Source: an uncultured Oxalobacter sp. (GTDB lineage: Bacteria > Pseudomonadota > Gammaproteobacteria > Burkholderiales > Burkholderiaceae_D). From it: a stretch of DNA of 13,255 bases. The notes beneath the pieces were generated by a model that ran no database searches, was not told the DNA's origin, and saw only the letters and a list, made by a program, of their open reading frames with translations. This document shows, piece by piece, positions 6,604 to 13,255 of the stretch. Numbering within the stretch: position 1 is the first letter of the stretch; every line of letters starts with the position of its first letter. Location: assembly GCA_905202055.1 (NCBI GenBank), contig CAJKQK010000056.1, forward strand, positions 1-13,255, given 5' to 3'. A program made the translations under genes and the position numbers.

Positions 6604-7299
6604 ATGCTTTTTTCGCCATCAAAATACAAGCAGACATCCCAATTTTTCGGACGACTGGCATTTGTTATCTTATTGGCAATAATATTGCCGCTTCTGCCTC
6701 ATGCAGCCGATGTACTTCCTCCTCTCACCAATACCTACCTTAACAACGCCGCCACCAAATACGGCATCAGCGCCAAAAAACGGCTCCAGGACTGGGACAA
6801 ACTCATTAAACAAAACCAGAACAAGTCCGAAGCCGAAAAACTCCAGCTTGTAAACGATTTTTTCAACCGTATCCGTTATGTGTCCGATCTCGAACACTGG
6901 GGAGTGGAAGATTACTGGGCGACTCCCGCAGAAATGCTCGTCACGAATGGAGGCGATTGTGAAGATTACGCCATCGCAAAATATTTCACCCTTGTGGCAA
7001 TGCACGTCGATCCCAACAAGCTCAAGATCACTTATGTCAAGGCACGAGTCAATAACAAAATGATTGCCCATATGGTTTTGACATTTTATTCCCGGACAAA
7101 TGCCGTTCCACAGGTTCTGGACAGCCTGAACAAACAGATCCGGCCGGCTACGCAACGTCCGGACCTGACGCCGGTTTACGCATTCAACGGTGATGGCTTG
7201 TGGATTGTGAAATCACGTACCCAGCAGAACAGGGTTGGCGGATCAGGCAAGATCCGCTTCTGGAACGAAATGAAAAGCCGGATGGGAAAAGAATTCTAG
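6604..7299 (+). CDS. lapG: LapG-type periplasmic transglutaminase-like cysteine protease
   Basis: Periplasmic protease that in Pseudomonas cuts the N-terminus of the LapA adhesin when c-di-GMP is low, releasing the cell from the surface. The 231-residue protein has a hydrophobic N-terminal segment (about 15-35, ending near PHAAD) serving as signal peptide or anchor, then the transglutaminase-like (BTLCP) fold. The expected triad is visible: C119 in GGDCEDYAIAK, H156 in MIAHMVL and D173 in QVLDSL. The acidic E120 and D121 next to the cysteine match the calcium-binding residues known in LapG. Length fits the family. The ATG at 6604 has no good Shine-Dalgarno, yet there is no other start before residue 111, so weak translation is likely. 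It lies 117 nt before the LapD-like gene, the normal partner order. Confidence 0.92.
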   Translation: MLFSPSKYKQTSQFFGRLAFVILLAIILPLLPHAADVLPPLTNTYLNNAATKYGISAKKRLQDWDKLIKQNQNKSEAEKLQLVNDFFNRIRYVSDLEHWGVEDYWATPAEMLVTNGGDCEDYAIAKYFTLVAMHVDPNKLKITYVKARVNNKMIAHMVLTFYSRTNAVPQVLDSLNKQIRPATQRPDLTPVYAFNGDGLWIVKSRTQQNRVGGSGKIRFWNEMKSRMGKEF

Positions 7300-7362
7300 T
7301 TATGTTTGACACCGGAAAGATAAAGAAAATCAATGAAAAACAGTCATCTAAAGCACGCCAAC

Positions 7363-7400
7363 TGTCAATTAATTGTTTTTTATTGCTAAAATGCTATTAA
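7363..7400 (+). promoter_or_regulatory. Candidate promoter before the lapD-like gene
   Basis: Two overlapping possibilities are visible: TTGTTT (7373-7378), 16 bp, TATTAA (7395-7400); and TGTCAA (7363-7368), 18 bp, TAAAAT (7387-7392). Both are imperfect. The AT-rich 117-nt gap between lapG and lapD suggests lapD may have its own promoter. The GGAG Shine-Dalgarno at 7404-7407 lies 9 nt before the ATG. Confidence 0.35.
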
Positions 7401-7416
7401 ACTGGAGACGACCGTT

Positions 7417-9402
7417 ATGACATTACGGCGACAATTAACTCTTATTATTGCAACGCTTTTCGTGCTGCTTTTTATCGGGACATTTTCAATCAATGTCCAT
7501 AACACACGCGCCTATCTGAACGATCAGCTCAACAGCATCTCGCAGGACATGGCAACCTCGCTGGGCCTGACGCTCTCGCCTTACATGGCTGACGACGATA
7601 TGGTTGTCGTTGAAAGCCATGTCAATGCCCTGTATGACAGCGGCTACTATCGGGAAATCGTCATTACCGACATCGAGGGCAAACCTTTGATCGAACGTAT
7701 CAGTACACACCCTGTTGAAAAAGTACCTGCATGGTTCGTCAACATGTTCCCGCTGGACACCCCTCAGGGCGAAAGCCTGATCATGAGCGGCTGGACGCAG
7801 GCTGGTGCCGTTCGTGTCAGCGCACATCCGGAATTCGCTTACATTCGCCTGTGGTCAACTTGCGTCCAGTCGTTTTATCTGTTTCTGATCGGCTTTGCCA
7901 TCCTTTTCGGGCTGGTGCTTGTCGTCCTTCACTACATTCTTCGTCCATTGAAGGCTGTCCAGAAACAGGCGGAAGCCATATCGAACAAGCAGTATCTCAT
8001 CCAGACACACATACCCTGGACACTGGAACTTCGGGATGTCGTTTCCGCCATGAACATGATGTCAGGAAAAATCAGAGACATTTTCAGTGAGCAGGAAGCC
8101 TCGCTTGAACGTATCCGTAATGCCGCTTACACCGATTCGACGACAGGACTCGCCAATCGCACATACTTCAATATGAGATTGCGCCACATGATCGAATCCG
8201 GAACGGATTTCGAACATGGCGTACTGATGTTCATTGAAATCAGTCACCTGATCGAATTGAACAAACAATCCGGCCATCTTGCGGGAGATACCCTTCTGAA
8301 AGGCGTTAGCCAGCTTGTCAGGGACCGGATCAGTACTTTCCCGGCCAATGAAATCCTGCTGGCTCGTCTTTCCGGTGCCACTTTTGCCGTCGCCATTTCC
8401 GGCATTTCGGAAAAACAGGCGGAAAAATTCGCCAACTCCCTCGCTTCGGATCTCTCTGGCTTGCATGAAAAAGGCCTGACGCCATTTACCGATGTCGGCC
8501 ACATTGGTCTGGCATTCCACACCAGCCAGAATTTGCCGGAGCTGCTCTCCGAAGCGGATATGGCCTTGCGTGCCGCGCAAATCAAGGGGCCGAACGCCGT
8601 CCATTATCACCGAAACAATATCGCCGGCAATTTCGACAGCCTGACAGCGACCCAATGGATTTCCCTGTTGAACAGGGTCATCGACGAAAAAAGATTCACC
8701 CTGTTATTGCAATCCGTCATGAAGGCTGAAAATCCTGCGCTTATCCTGCAGCAGGAAGTGCTGCTGCGTATCGCCAATGATGAAAACAAACTGATTCCGG
8801 CAAGCATTTTCATCCCTATGATCCATCATCACGGCCTGACCAGATCGCTCGACAAAATGATTGTCACTGCCGTAATCGAGCAGTTGGCAAAACAGGAAAA
8901 TCCGGAAGGAAACGTTTCCATTAACCTGATGCCTGCATCCATACAGGATCCGGAATTCGTGACCTGGCTGTCATCGACACTTGCATCCAGACCGAAACTG
9001 GCAAACCGCCTGTTATTCGAACTGGATGATTACGGTATTGCCCAGGATCTGTACGCTGCCCTGAATCTGCAACAGGCCATCGCTTCCACTGGTGCCGGAA
9101 TCGGTATCGATCATTTCGGCAGAAATATCACAGCCCTGAGTTCTCTGGGCGCCTTAAAACCGGTCTATCTCAAAATCGACGGCAGTTTCATCCGGAACAT
9201 CGATACAAACCGGGATAACCAGCAATTTGTCGAACTGCTGGTCACGATGGCACATGCCCAGGACATTCTCGTTATTGCCGAATCCATTGAAAACCGCAAC
9301 GAAATGGAAATGGTAAAAAAACTCCGCGTGGATGGATTACAGGGCTACGCCCTGCACCGCCCTGAAGCATGGATCAGCAATGTACCGGAATCATTGAATT
9401 AA
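7417..9402 (+). CDS. lapD: LapD-type c-di-GMP receptor with degenerate GGDEF and EAL domains
   Basis: Inner-membrane inside-out switch: cytoplasmic c-di-GMP binding makes the periplasmic domain capture LapG. The 661 residues comprise a first membrane helix (about 8-26), a periplasmic LapD/MoxY-type domain (about 27-150) with W126 in SGWTQAG (the position matches the LapG-contacting tryptophan of Pseudomonas LapD), a second helix (about 152-175), a HAMP segment (LRPLKAVQKQAEAISNKQY onward), a GGDEF domain (about 235-400) and an EAL domain (about 410-655). The GGDEF active site reads SGATF at 319-323, so cyclase activity is not expected. The EAL motif is E447-V-L; FEL, IDHFG (564-568), KIDGSF (586-591) and AESIEN remain, while the usual catalytic double-Asp is Ile-Asp. 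This pattern fits a c-di-GMP sensor rather than an enzyme. It follows its partner lapG. Confidence 0.92.
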   Translation: MTLRRQLTLIIATLFVLLFIGTFSINVHNTRAYLNDQLNSISQDMATSLGLTLSPYMADDDMVVVESHVNALYDSGYYREIVITDIEGKPLIERISTHPVEKVPAWFVNMFPLDTPQGESLIMSGWTQAGAVRVSAHPEFAYIRLWSTCVQSFYLFLIGFAILFGLVLVVLHYILRPLKAVQKQAEAISNKQYLIQTHIPWTLELRDVVSAMNMMSGKIRDIFSEQEASLERIRNAAYTDSTTGLANRTYFNMRLRHMIESGTDFEHGVLMFIEISHLIELNKQSGHLAGDTLLKGVSQLVRDRISTFPANEILLARLSGATFAVAISGISEKQAEKFANSLASDLSGLHEKGLTPFTDVGHIGLAFHTSQNLPELLSEADMALRAAQIKGPNAVHYHRNNIAGNFDSLTATQWISLLNRVIDEKRFTLLLQSVMKAENPALILQQEVLLRIANDENKLIPASIFIPMIHHHGLTRSLDKMIVTAVIEQLAKQENPEGNVSINLMPASIQDPEFVTWLSSTLASRPKLANRLLFELDDYGIAQDLYAALNLQQAIASTGAGIGIDHFGRNITALSSLGALKPVYLKIDGSFIRNIDTNRDNQQFVELLVTMAHAQDILVIAESIENRNEMEMVKKLRVDGLQGYALHRPEAWISNVPESLN

Positions 9403-9749
9403 GCCGAAATAACGGCAATGACATTCCAGGACACAAACATGTTATCCGGAAAAATGTTTATGGCCGTTTCTTTTTTTGAATTCTTCTTTTATTTCCGTTA
9501 TTTTCATGAAGTTTTCACTCTCTTTGCCCAACAAATAAAATGTTTACAAATTTATTTTTTCGCAAACATATCGCCAATTCATTCATGGCAGCATTGTCCT
9601 AAGACAAATGTCTTTTTTTGGCATAGAATGAAACCAATATTTCCTCACTGAAACCATGGCTGTGATTAAAAAGTAAAAACAGCGGATCATACTTAGGCGG
9701 CGTTCTTTCAACAAAATCAAACCCGGCTCAATCCTGACAGGATACGACT
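9403..9749. other. AT-rich gap between lapD and the small gene
   Basis: No credible gene; a 77-codon plus-strand ORF at 9418 is mostly Phe, Tyr and Ile with no clear ribosome-binding site and looks like AT-rich noise. Right after the lapD stop is a short hairpin GCCG-AAATAA-CGGC (9403-9416) without a T-run. There is a 6-bp inverted repeat ATGTTT/AAACAT (9540-9545, 9564-9569) and a repeated TGAAACCA near 9628 and 9648. The promoter for the small gene and transporter operon probably lies in the last 150 bases, but I cannot place it. Confidence 0.45.
9601..9619 (+). terminator. Weak terminator-like hairpin
   Basis: AAGAC-AAAT-GTCTT followed by a T-run (seven T in total at 9613-9619, two of them in the stem). 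The stem is short and AT-rich; it could end the lapD transcript about 200 nt after the stop codon, but stability is low. Confidence 0.35.
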
Positions 9750-10097
9750 ATGCCCTACATACAGCGAAACGAAAAAGGTGAAATTATCGCCCTGATAGCG
9801 GATTCCACCGGGAAAGACGACCAGCCGACCAGTCTGGACAACCCCGAAGTCCTGCAATTTCTCGCGGGAAGCGAGAACTCGGGAAAAGGCGATCATTATT
9901 TCGAAATGCTGGCCCAGGATCTTCAACAAATCCGTATTCTGGAAGATCTGATCGACTTGCTGACGTCGAAAGGCATCATCATGTTTTCTGAATTGCCCCT
10001 GGCCGCACAGCAAAAAATACTGAACAAGAAAAGCATTCGCGAAAGTTTCGATCATGCCGGTGACATTCTCGTACGTGACGAAGCTCCCCTGCTCTAA
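9750..10097 (+). CDS. Small conserved protein of unknown function in the Lap cluster
   Basis: A 115-residue soluble protein without signal peptide or membrane segment. The N-terminus MPYIQRNEKGEIIALIAD looks like a short beta hairpin; a variable acidic linker with DNPEVLQFL follows; the C-terminal half (about 50-105) is predicted helical and contains RILEDLIDLLTSKGIIMFSE and LPLAAQQKIL. From memory, proteins of this shape recur in beta- and gamma-proteobacteria and are sometimes labelled tryptophan synthase beta subunit-like, which the length and lack of any PLP site make untenable. The Shine-Dalgarno AGGA lies about 8 nt before the ATG. It is 45 nt upstream of the transporter gene and very likely in its operon, suggesting a link to adhesin export or its control. 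The function is not known to me. Confidence 0.85.
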   Translation: MPYIQRNEKGEIIALIADSTGKDDQPTSLDNPEVLQFLAGSENSGKGDHYFEMLAQDLQQIRILEDLIDLLTSKGIIMFSELPLAAQQKILNKKSIRESFDHAGDILVRDEAPLL

Positions 10098-10142
10098 TCC
10101 ATTTTTATTATCCCGAACTCATTTTTCCGAGACGACACTGCC

Positions 10143-12308
10143 ATGGCAGACACAAACGACACCAACTGGAAAATTCCGGTCGACGCTTTAATGTCGGACG
10201 ATCCGCTGCTGAGATGTCTGGTCATCCTGACCCGGCTTTACCAGCACCCTTATTCTGCCCAGACGCTGACTGCAGGTCTCCCGCTTGAAGACGGAAAGCT
10301 CAATCCGGAATTGTTTATACGCGCCGCAAATCGCGCAGGCCTGACATCCCGCGTGACCAAGCGGGAACTGCCAGATATTTCGGCATTGACATTCCCCATT
10401 GTTTTACTGCTCAAAAACGGGAACGCGTGCGTTGCCACAGCCCGTAACGAAGCCAATGTCTGGACGGTCATCCAGACCGAATCCGATGGCGGTGAAATGC
10501 AGATATCCAATGAGGAACTGTCAGGGTTTTATTCCGGGTTCGCCATATTCAGCCGTCCATCTTTCCGTTTCGACACGCGTGCTCACGAACACGAAACGCC
10601 AAAGAGCGAACACTGGTTCTGGAGCGTATTCCGCCAGTCATGGCCACTGTATTCGGAAGTATTGATCGCCTCCTTGCTGATCAATATTTTTGCACTGGTC
10701 ACCCCGCTGTTTACGATGAACGTTTATGACCGGGTTGTCCCGAATCAGGCGTATGAAACGCTATGGGTTCTGGGTATCGGTATCCTGATCGTCTATATTT
10801 TCGATCTGATCATGAAAACATTGCGGGCCTATTTCCTCGATGTGGCCGGAAAACGGGTCGATATCATCCTGTCTTCGACAATATTCGAAAAAATCATGGG
10901 ACTGAAAGCCGCCGTCCGGCCGCGTTCAGTGGGCAGCCTTGCCAACAATCTGCAGGAATTCGAGATGTTCCGGGACTTCATCACTTCCGCGACCATCACC
11001 ACCCTGATCGATTTGCCCTTTACCATTCTTTTCCTGCTGATTATTCTCTGGATCGGTGGGCCGGTCGTTCTCGTGCCGATTGCCGCCATCCCGATTATCA
11101 TTCTGGTTGCGCTGGCACTGCAACGCCCCTTGCAAAGCGTCATTCAGAAAAGTTTCCGCGTGGGTTCCCAGAAACATGCGACCCTGATCGAGACACTGAC
11201 CGGACTCGACACCATCAAGGCAGTCGATGCTGAAGGGATTGCCCAGAGAAAATGGGAACGGATCATTGGTGAACAAAACGACCTTGGCCTCAGATCGAAA
11301 TTATTGACAACGGCGATCGTCAATCAATCCGGATTGTTCCAGCAACTGGCTTATGTCGGCGTCGTGATCGTCGGCGTTTTCCTGATTACCAACAACATGT
11401 TGACCATGGGCGGCCTGATCGCCTGCTCCATGCTGACCGGTCGCGTCACCGCTCCGCTGGCTCAGGTTGCCAGCCTGATCACCCGTTACTATCAGGCACG
11501 TGCAGCCGTTCAGGGTGTGGACGATATCATGAAGTTGCCGGTTGAAAGAACGCCTGGCAAAAATTACATTCACCGCCCGGTCATTCGCGGGGATGTCGAA
11601 TTCCGCAATGTGACATTCGCCTATCCCGAACAGAGCATCCCTGCCCTGAAAAATGTGTCTTTTAAAATCAGCCAGGGTGAACGGGTCGGCATTATCGGAC
11701 GAATCGGTTCCGGAAAATCGACTCTCGAAAAACTGATACTGGGCATTTACGAACCGAATGAGGGTTCCGTCTGGGTCGATGGTGTCGATCTGCAGCAGAT
11801 CGATCCAGCCGACCTGCGCAGAAACATCGGTTATATCCCTCAGGACGTCATGCTTTTCTTTGGATCGGTCAAAGACAATATTGTTCTTGGCGCACCTTAC
11901 GTCGATGACGCCATGATGCTTCGCGCAGCGGAAATTGCCGGAGTGACCGAATTCGTCAATCGCCACCCACAGGGATTCGATATGCAGATCGGTGAACGGG
12001 GCGAGGGTCTGTCAGGAGGACAAAGACAAACCGTTGCGAATGCCCGTGCATTGCTGCTTGATCCACCGATCTTCATCATGGACGAGCCAAGCAACTCACT
12101 CGACAATCGCTCGGAAGAAAATTTCAAGAAACGTCTTGCCGCCCAGCTTGGCAATCATACCTTATTGCTGGTAACACACCGTGCATCGCTTTTGACACTT
12201 GTCGATCGCCTGATTGTCATGGATAACGGTCAAATTATTGCCGATGGCCCCAAAGAGCAGGTCATGCAGGCATTGTCTGGAGGAAAATTGCATGTCGCAA
12301 AAGGCTGA
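10143..12308 (+). CDS. lapB: LapB-type type I secretion ABC transporter with a C39-like domain
   Basis: Inner-membrane ATPase/permease that energises export of a large adhesin through the LapC-LapE conduit. Of 721 residues, about 1-140 form a C39-peptidase-like domain: DDPLLRCLVIL aligns with the peptidase motif but the catalytic cysteine position is occupied by Pro21, so it should bind rather than cut substrate. The six-helix membrane domain covers about 165-450. The nucleotide-binding domain has Walker A GRIGSGKST (519-527), Q-loop Q567, signature LSGGQ (623-627), Walker B IFIMDE (643-648) and H-loop H679, all intact. GRIGSGKSTLEKLILG is characteristic of the LapB/LssB branch. After the signature the sequence reads RQTVANAR where RQxxALAR is usual, a mild oddity. 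The Shine-Dalgarno is poor. It overlaps the following membrane-fusion gene by 17 nt, indicating tight coupling. Confidence 0.95.
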   Translation: MADTNDTNWKIPVDALMSDDPLLRCLVILTRLYQHPYSAQTLTAGLPLEDGKLNPELFIRAANRAGLTSRVTKRELPDISALTFPIVLLLKNGNACVATARNEANVWTVIQTESDGGEMQISNEELSGFYSGFAIFSRPSFRFDTRAHEHETPKSEHWFWSVFRQSWPLYSEVLIASLLINIFALVTPLFTMNVYDRVVPNQAYETLWVLGIGILIVYIFDLIMKTLRAYFLDVAGKRVDIILSSTIFEKIMGLKAAVRPRSVGSLANNLQEFEMFRDFITSATITTLIDLPFTILFLLIILWIGGPVVLVPIAAIPIIILVALALQRPLQSVIQKSFRVGSQKHATLIETLTGLDTIKAVDAEGIAQRKWERIIGEQNDLGLRSKLLTTAIVNQSGLFQQLAYVGVVIVGVFLITNNMLTMGGLIACSMLTGRVTAPLAQVASLITRYYQARAAVQGVDDIMKLPVERTPGKNYIHRPVIRGDVEFRNVTFAYPEQSIPALKNVSFKISQGERVGIIGRIGSGKSTLEKLILGIYEPNEGSVWVDGVDLQQIDPADLRRNIGYIPQDVMLFFGSVKDNIVLGAPYVDDAMMLRAAEIAGVTEFVNRHPQGFDMQIGERGEGLSGGQRQTVANARALLLDPPIFIMDEPSNSLDNRSEENFKKRLAAQLGNHTLLLVTHRASLLTLVDRLIVMDNGQIIADGPKEQVMQALSGGKLHVAKG

Positions 12309-13255
12309 AATGGACAATAGCAAAGGGCGGCTGGAACGATTCAAACAGTGGATTCTTCCTCCGAACGATCCAAATGCCCCTGTGCGCGAAGATATCCGGT
12401 TTATGCCGACCCGGCTGGGAGCCTTTTTCCTGAATCCGCCCAGGGCCAGTTTCCTTATCATTCGCTATACCCTTATCCTGTTTGTCATCGCCATCATCTG
12501 GGCCTGTCTGTCGCCCATTGATGAAATTACCCGTGCAGAAGGCAAGATCATTCCGTCCAGCAACGTACAGGTCATCCAGAATCTGGAAGGTGGTATCGTC
12601 AGCGATATTCCGGTCAAAATCGGTCAGGTGGTCCATAAAGACGATATCGTCATGAAACTGGATGAGACCCGCTTTGCATCTTCAGCAGATGAGAGCAAGG
12701 CAGGAATCGACGTCCTGAAAGAACAGGTGAACCAGCGTGCACAGGAAATCGCCGAAAAACGTTCAAGGCTTTCACAACTTCAACAAAGCTACGCCTTTAT
12801 CAATAAAGAATTGCAAATGTCCAAACCTTTATTGGCACAGGGCGTCGTCTCCGAAGTTGAAATCCTGCGCCTGCAGCGTCAGGTTTCGGATCTCCGGGGT
12901 GAAATGGATGCGAACCGTCTGGCCATTCCCCGGCTGGAATCGCAGCTGGCTGAAGCCAGGGCGAAACTGGAAGGCGCCTCTGCCTCGAGTCTGGCCGCCA
13001 AGGATCGGCTGGACCGGACAACCGTGCGTTCTCCAGTCGAGGGCATCGTCAAAACCATCAATATCAACACTGTCGGCGGTGTCATCCAGCCCGGCATGAA
13101 TGTCATGGAAATTGTGCCAATCGAGGATAACCTGCTAGTGGAAGCACGTGTCCGGCCAAGCGACGTCGGTTTTTTGAAAGTCGGACAAGCTGCCATGGTC
13201 AAGATATCCGCCTACGATTTCTCCATTTATGGCGGCCTCGAAGCTGAAGTGGAAA
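12292..13255 (+). CDS. lapC: LapC-type HlyD-family membrane fusion protein, C-terminus cut by the window edge
   Basis: Periplasmic adaptor linking the LapB-type ATPase to the TolC-like channel. 321 codons are visible and the frame is open to the right edge. The ATG at 12292 (MSQKAEMDNSKGRLERF) lies within the end of lapB and has GGAGG 8 nt upstream (12279-12283); a second ATG at 12310 lacks as good a site. Layout: cytoplasmic N-terminus (about 1-52), one membrane helix (about 54-73), first half of the barrel-sandwich (EGKIIPSSNVQVIQNLEGGI), a long coiled coil (about 128-240), the second half (TVRSPVEGIVKTINI, GGVIQPGMNVMEIVP) and the start of the beta-barrel. The QNLEGGIV motif is standard for type I secretion adaptors. 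About 100-130 residues should remain beyond the window. Confidence 0.95.
   Translation, partial: MSQKAEMDNSKGRLERFKQWILPPNDPNAPVREDIRFMPTRLGAFFLNPPRASFLIIRYTLILFVIAIIWACLSPIDEITRAEGKIIPSSNVQVIQNLEGGIVSDIPVKIGQVVHKDDIVMKLDETRFASSADESKAGIDVLKEQVNQRAQEIAEKRSRLSQLQQSYAFINKELQMSKPLLAQGVVSEVEILRLQRQVSDLRGEMDANRLAIPRLESQLAEARAKLEGASASSLAAKDRLDRTTVRSPVEGIVKTININTVGGVIQPGMNVMEIVPIEDNLLVEARVRPSDVGFLKVGQAAMVKISAYDFSIYGGLEAEVE

Noticed and set aside
8062..8655. 197-codon minus-strand ORF inside lapD
   Set aside because: Antisense shadow of the GGDEF domain; the plus-strand frame carries all the conserved motifs.
9611..9640. Sigma-54 promoter (TGGCA near 9618)
   Set aside because: The -24-like TGGCA is present but there is no GC at the required -12 distance.
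9418..9651. 77-codon plus-strand ORF after lapD
   Set aside because: Composition dominated by Phe/Tyr/Ile from T-rich DNA, no Shine-Dalgarno, and a terminator-like hairpin falls inside it.
9750..10097. Tryptophan synthase beta subunit
   Set aside because: The protein has only 115 residues and lacks the PLP-binding lysine region and glycine-rich phosphate loop of TrpB.

Overview
The window looks like a chromosomal segment of a betaproteobacterium of the order Burkholderiales. An Oxalobacteraceae member such as Oxalobacter is my best guess, from the style of the IF3, ThrS and PheS proteins and the moderate base composition; this is inference from memory, not a search. It has two halves that face away from each other around a tRNA gene.

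Left half (1-4672, minus strand): the classical translation block thrS - infC - rpmI - rplT - pheS, with pheS running off the left edge, preceded by a separate tRNA-Val(GAC) gene with its own -10 box. Details beyond the plain gene calls are: infC most likely starts at a rare ATA codon at 2208-2210; a hairpin touches the rpmI Shine-Dalgarno; a terminator hairpin sits between rplT and pheS with no visible Phe-rich leader peptide; and three successive hairpin-plus-U-tract modules, two of them related in sequence, lie just upstream of thrS.

Right half (4974-13255, plus strand): a Lap-type, c-di-GMP-controlled adhesin secretion module. In order it has a TolC-family outer-membrane channel (LapE-like), a LapG-type periplasmic cysteine protease with an intact C-H-D triad, a LapD-type inner-membrane receptor with degenerate GGDEF and EAL domains, a small uncharacterised protein, a LapB-type ABC transporter with an apparently inactive C39-like domain, and a LapC-type membrane fusion protein cut by the right edge. 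In the known Pseudomonas system LapB-LapC-LapE export a giant adhesin that stays in the outer-membrane pore; LapD bound to c-di-GMP sequesters LapG, and when c-di-GMP falls LapG cleaves the adhesin and the cell detaches. The adhesin gene itself is not in this window.

Non-coding stretches are AT-rich: 4163-4595 (thrS leader and upstream), 4673-4973 (divergent promoter region between tRNA-Val and the tolC-like gene) and 9403-9749 (between lapD and the small gene, with weak inverted repeats). I see no insertion sequence, CRISPR array, phage gene or rRNA. The least described part is the 115-residue protein at 9750-10097 inside the Lap cluster; the most unusual non-coding signal is the thrS leader.
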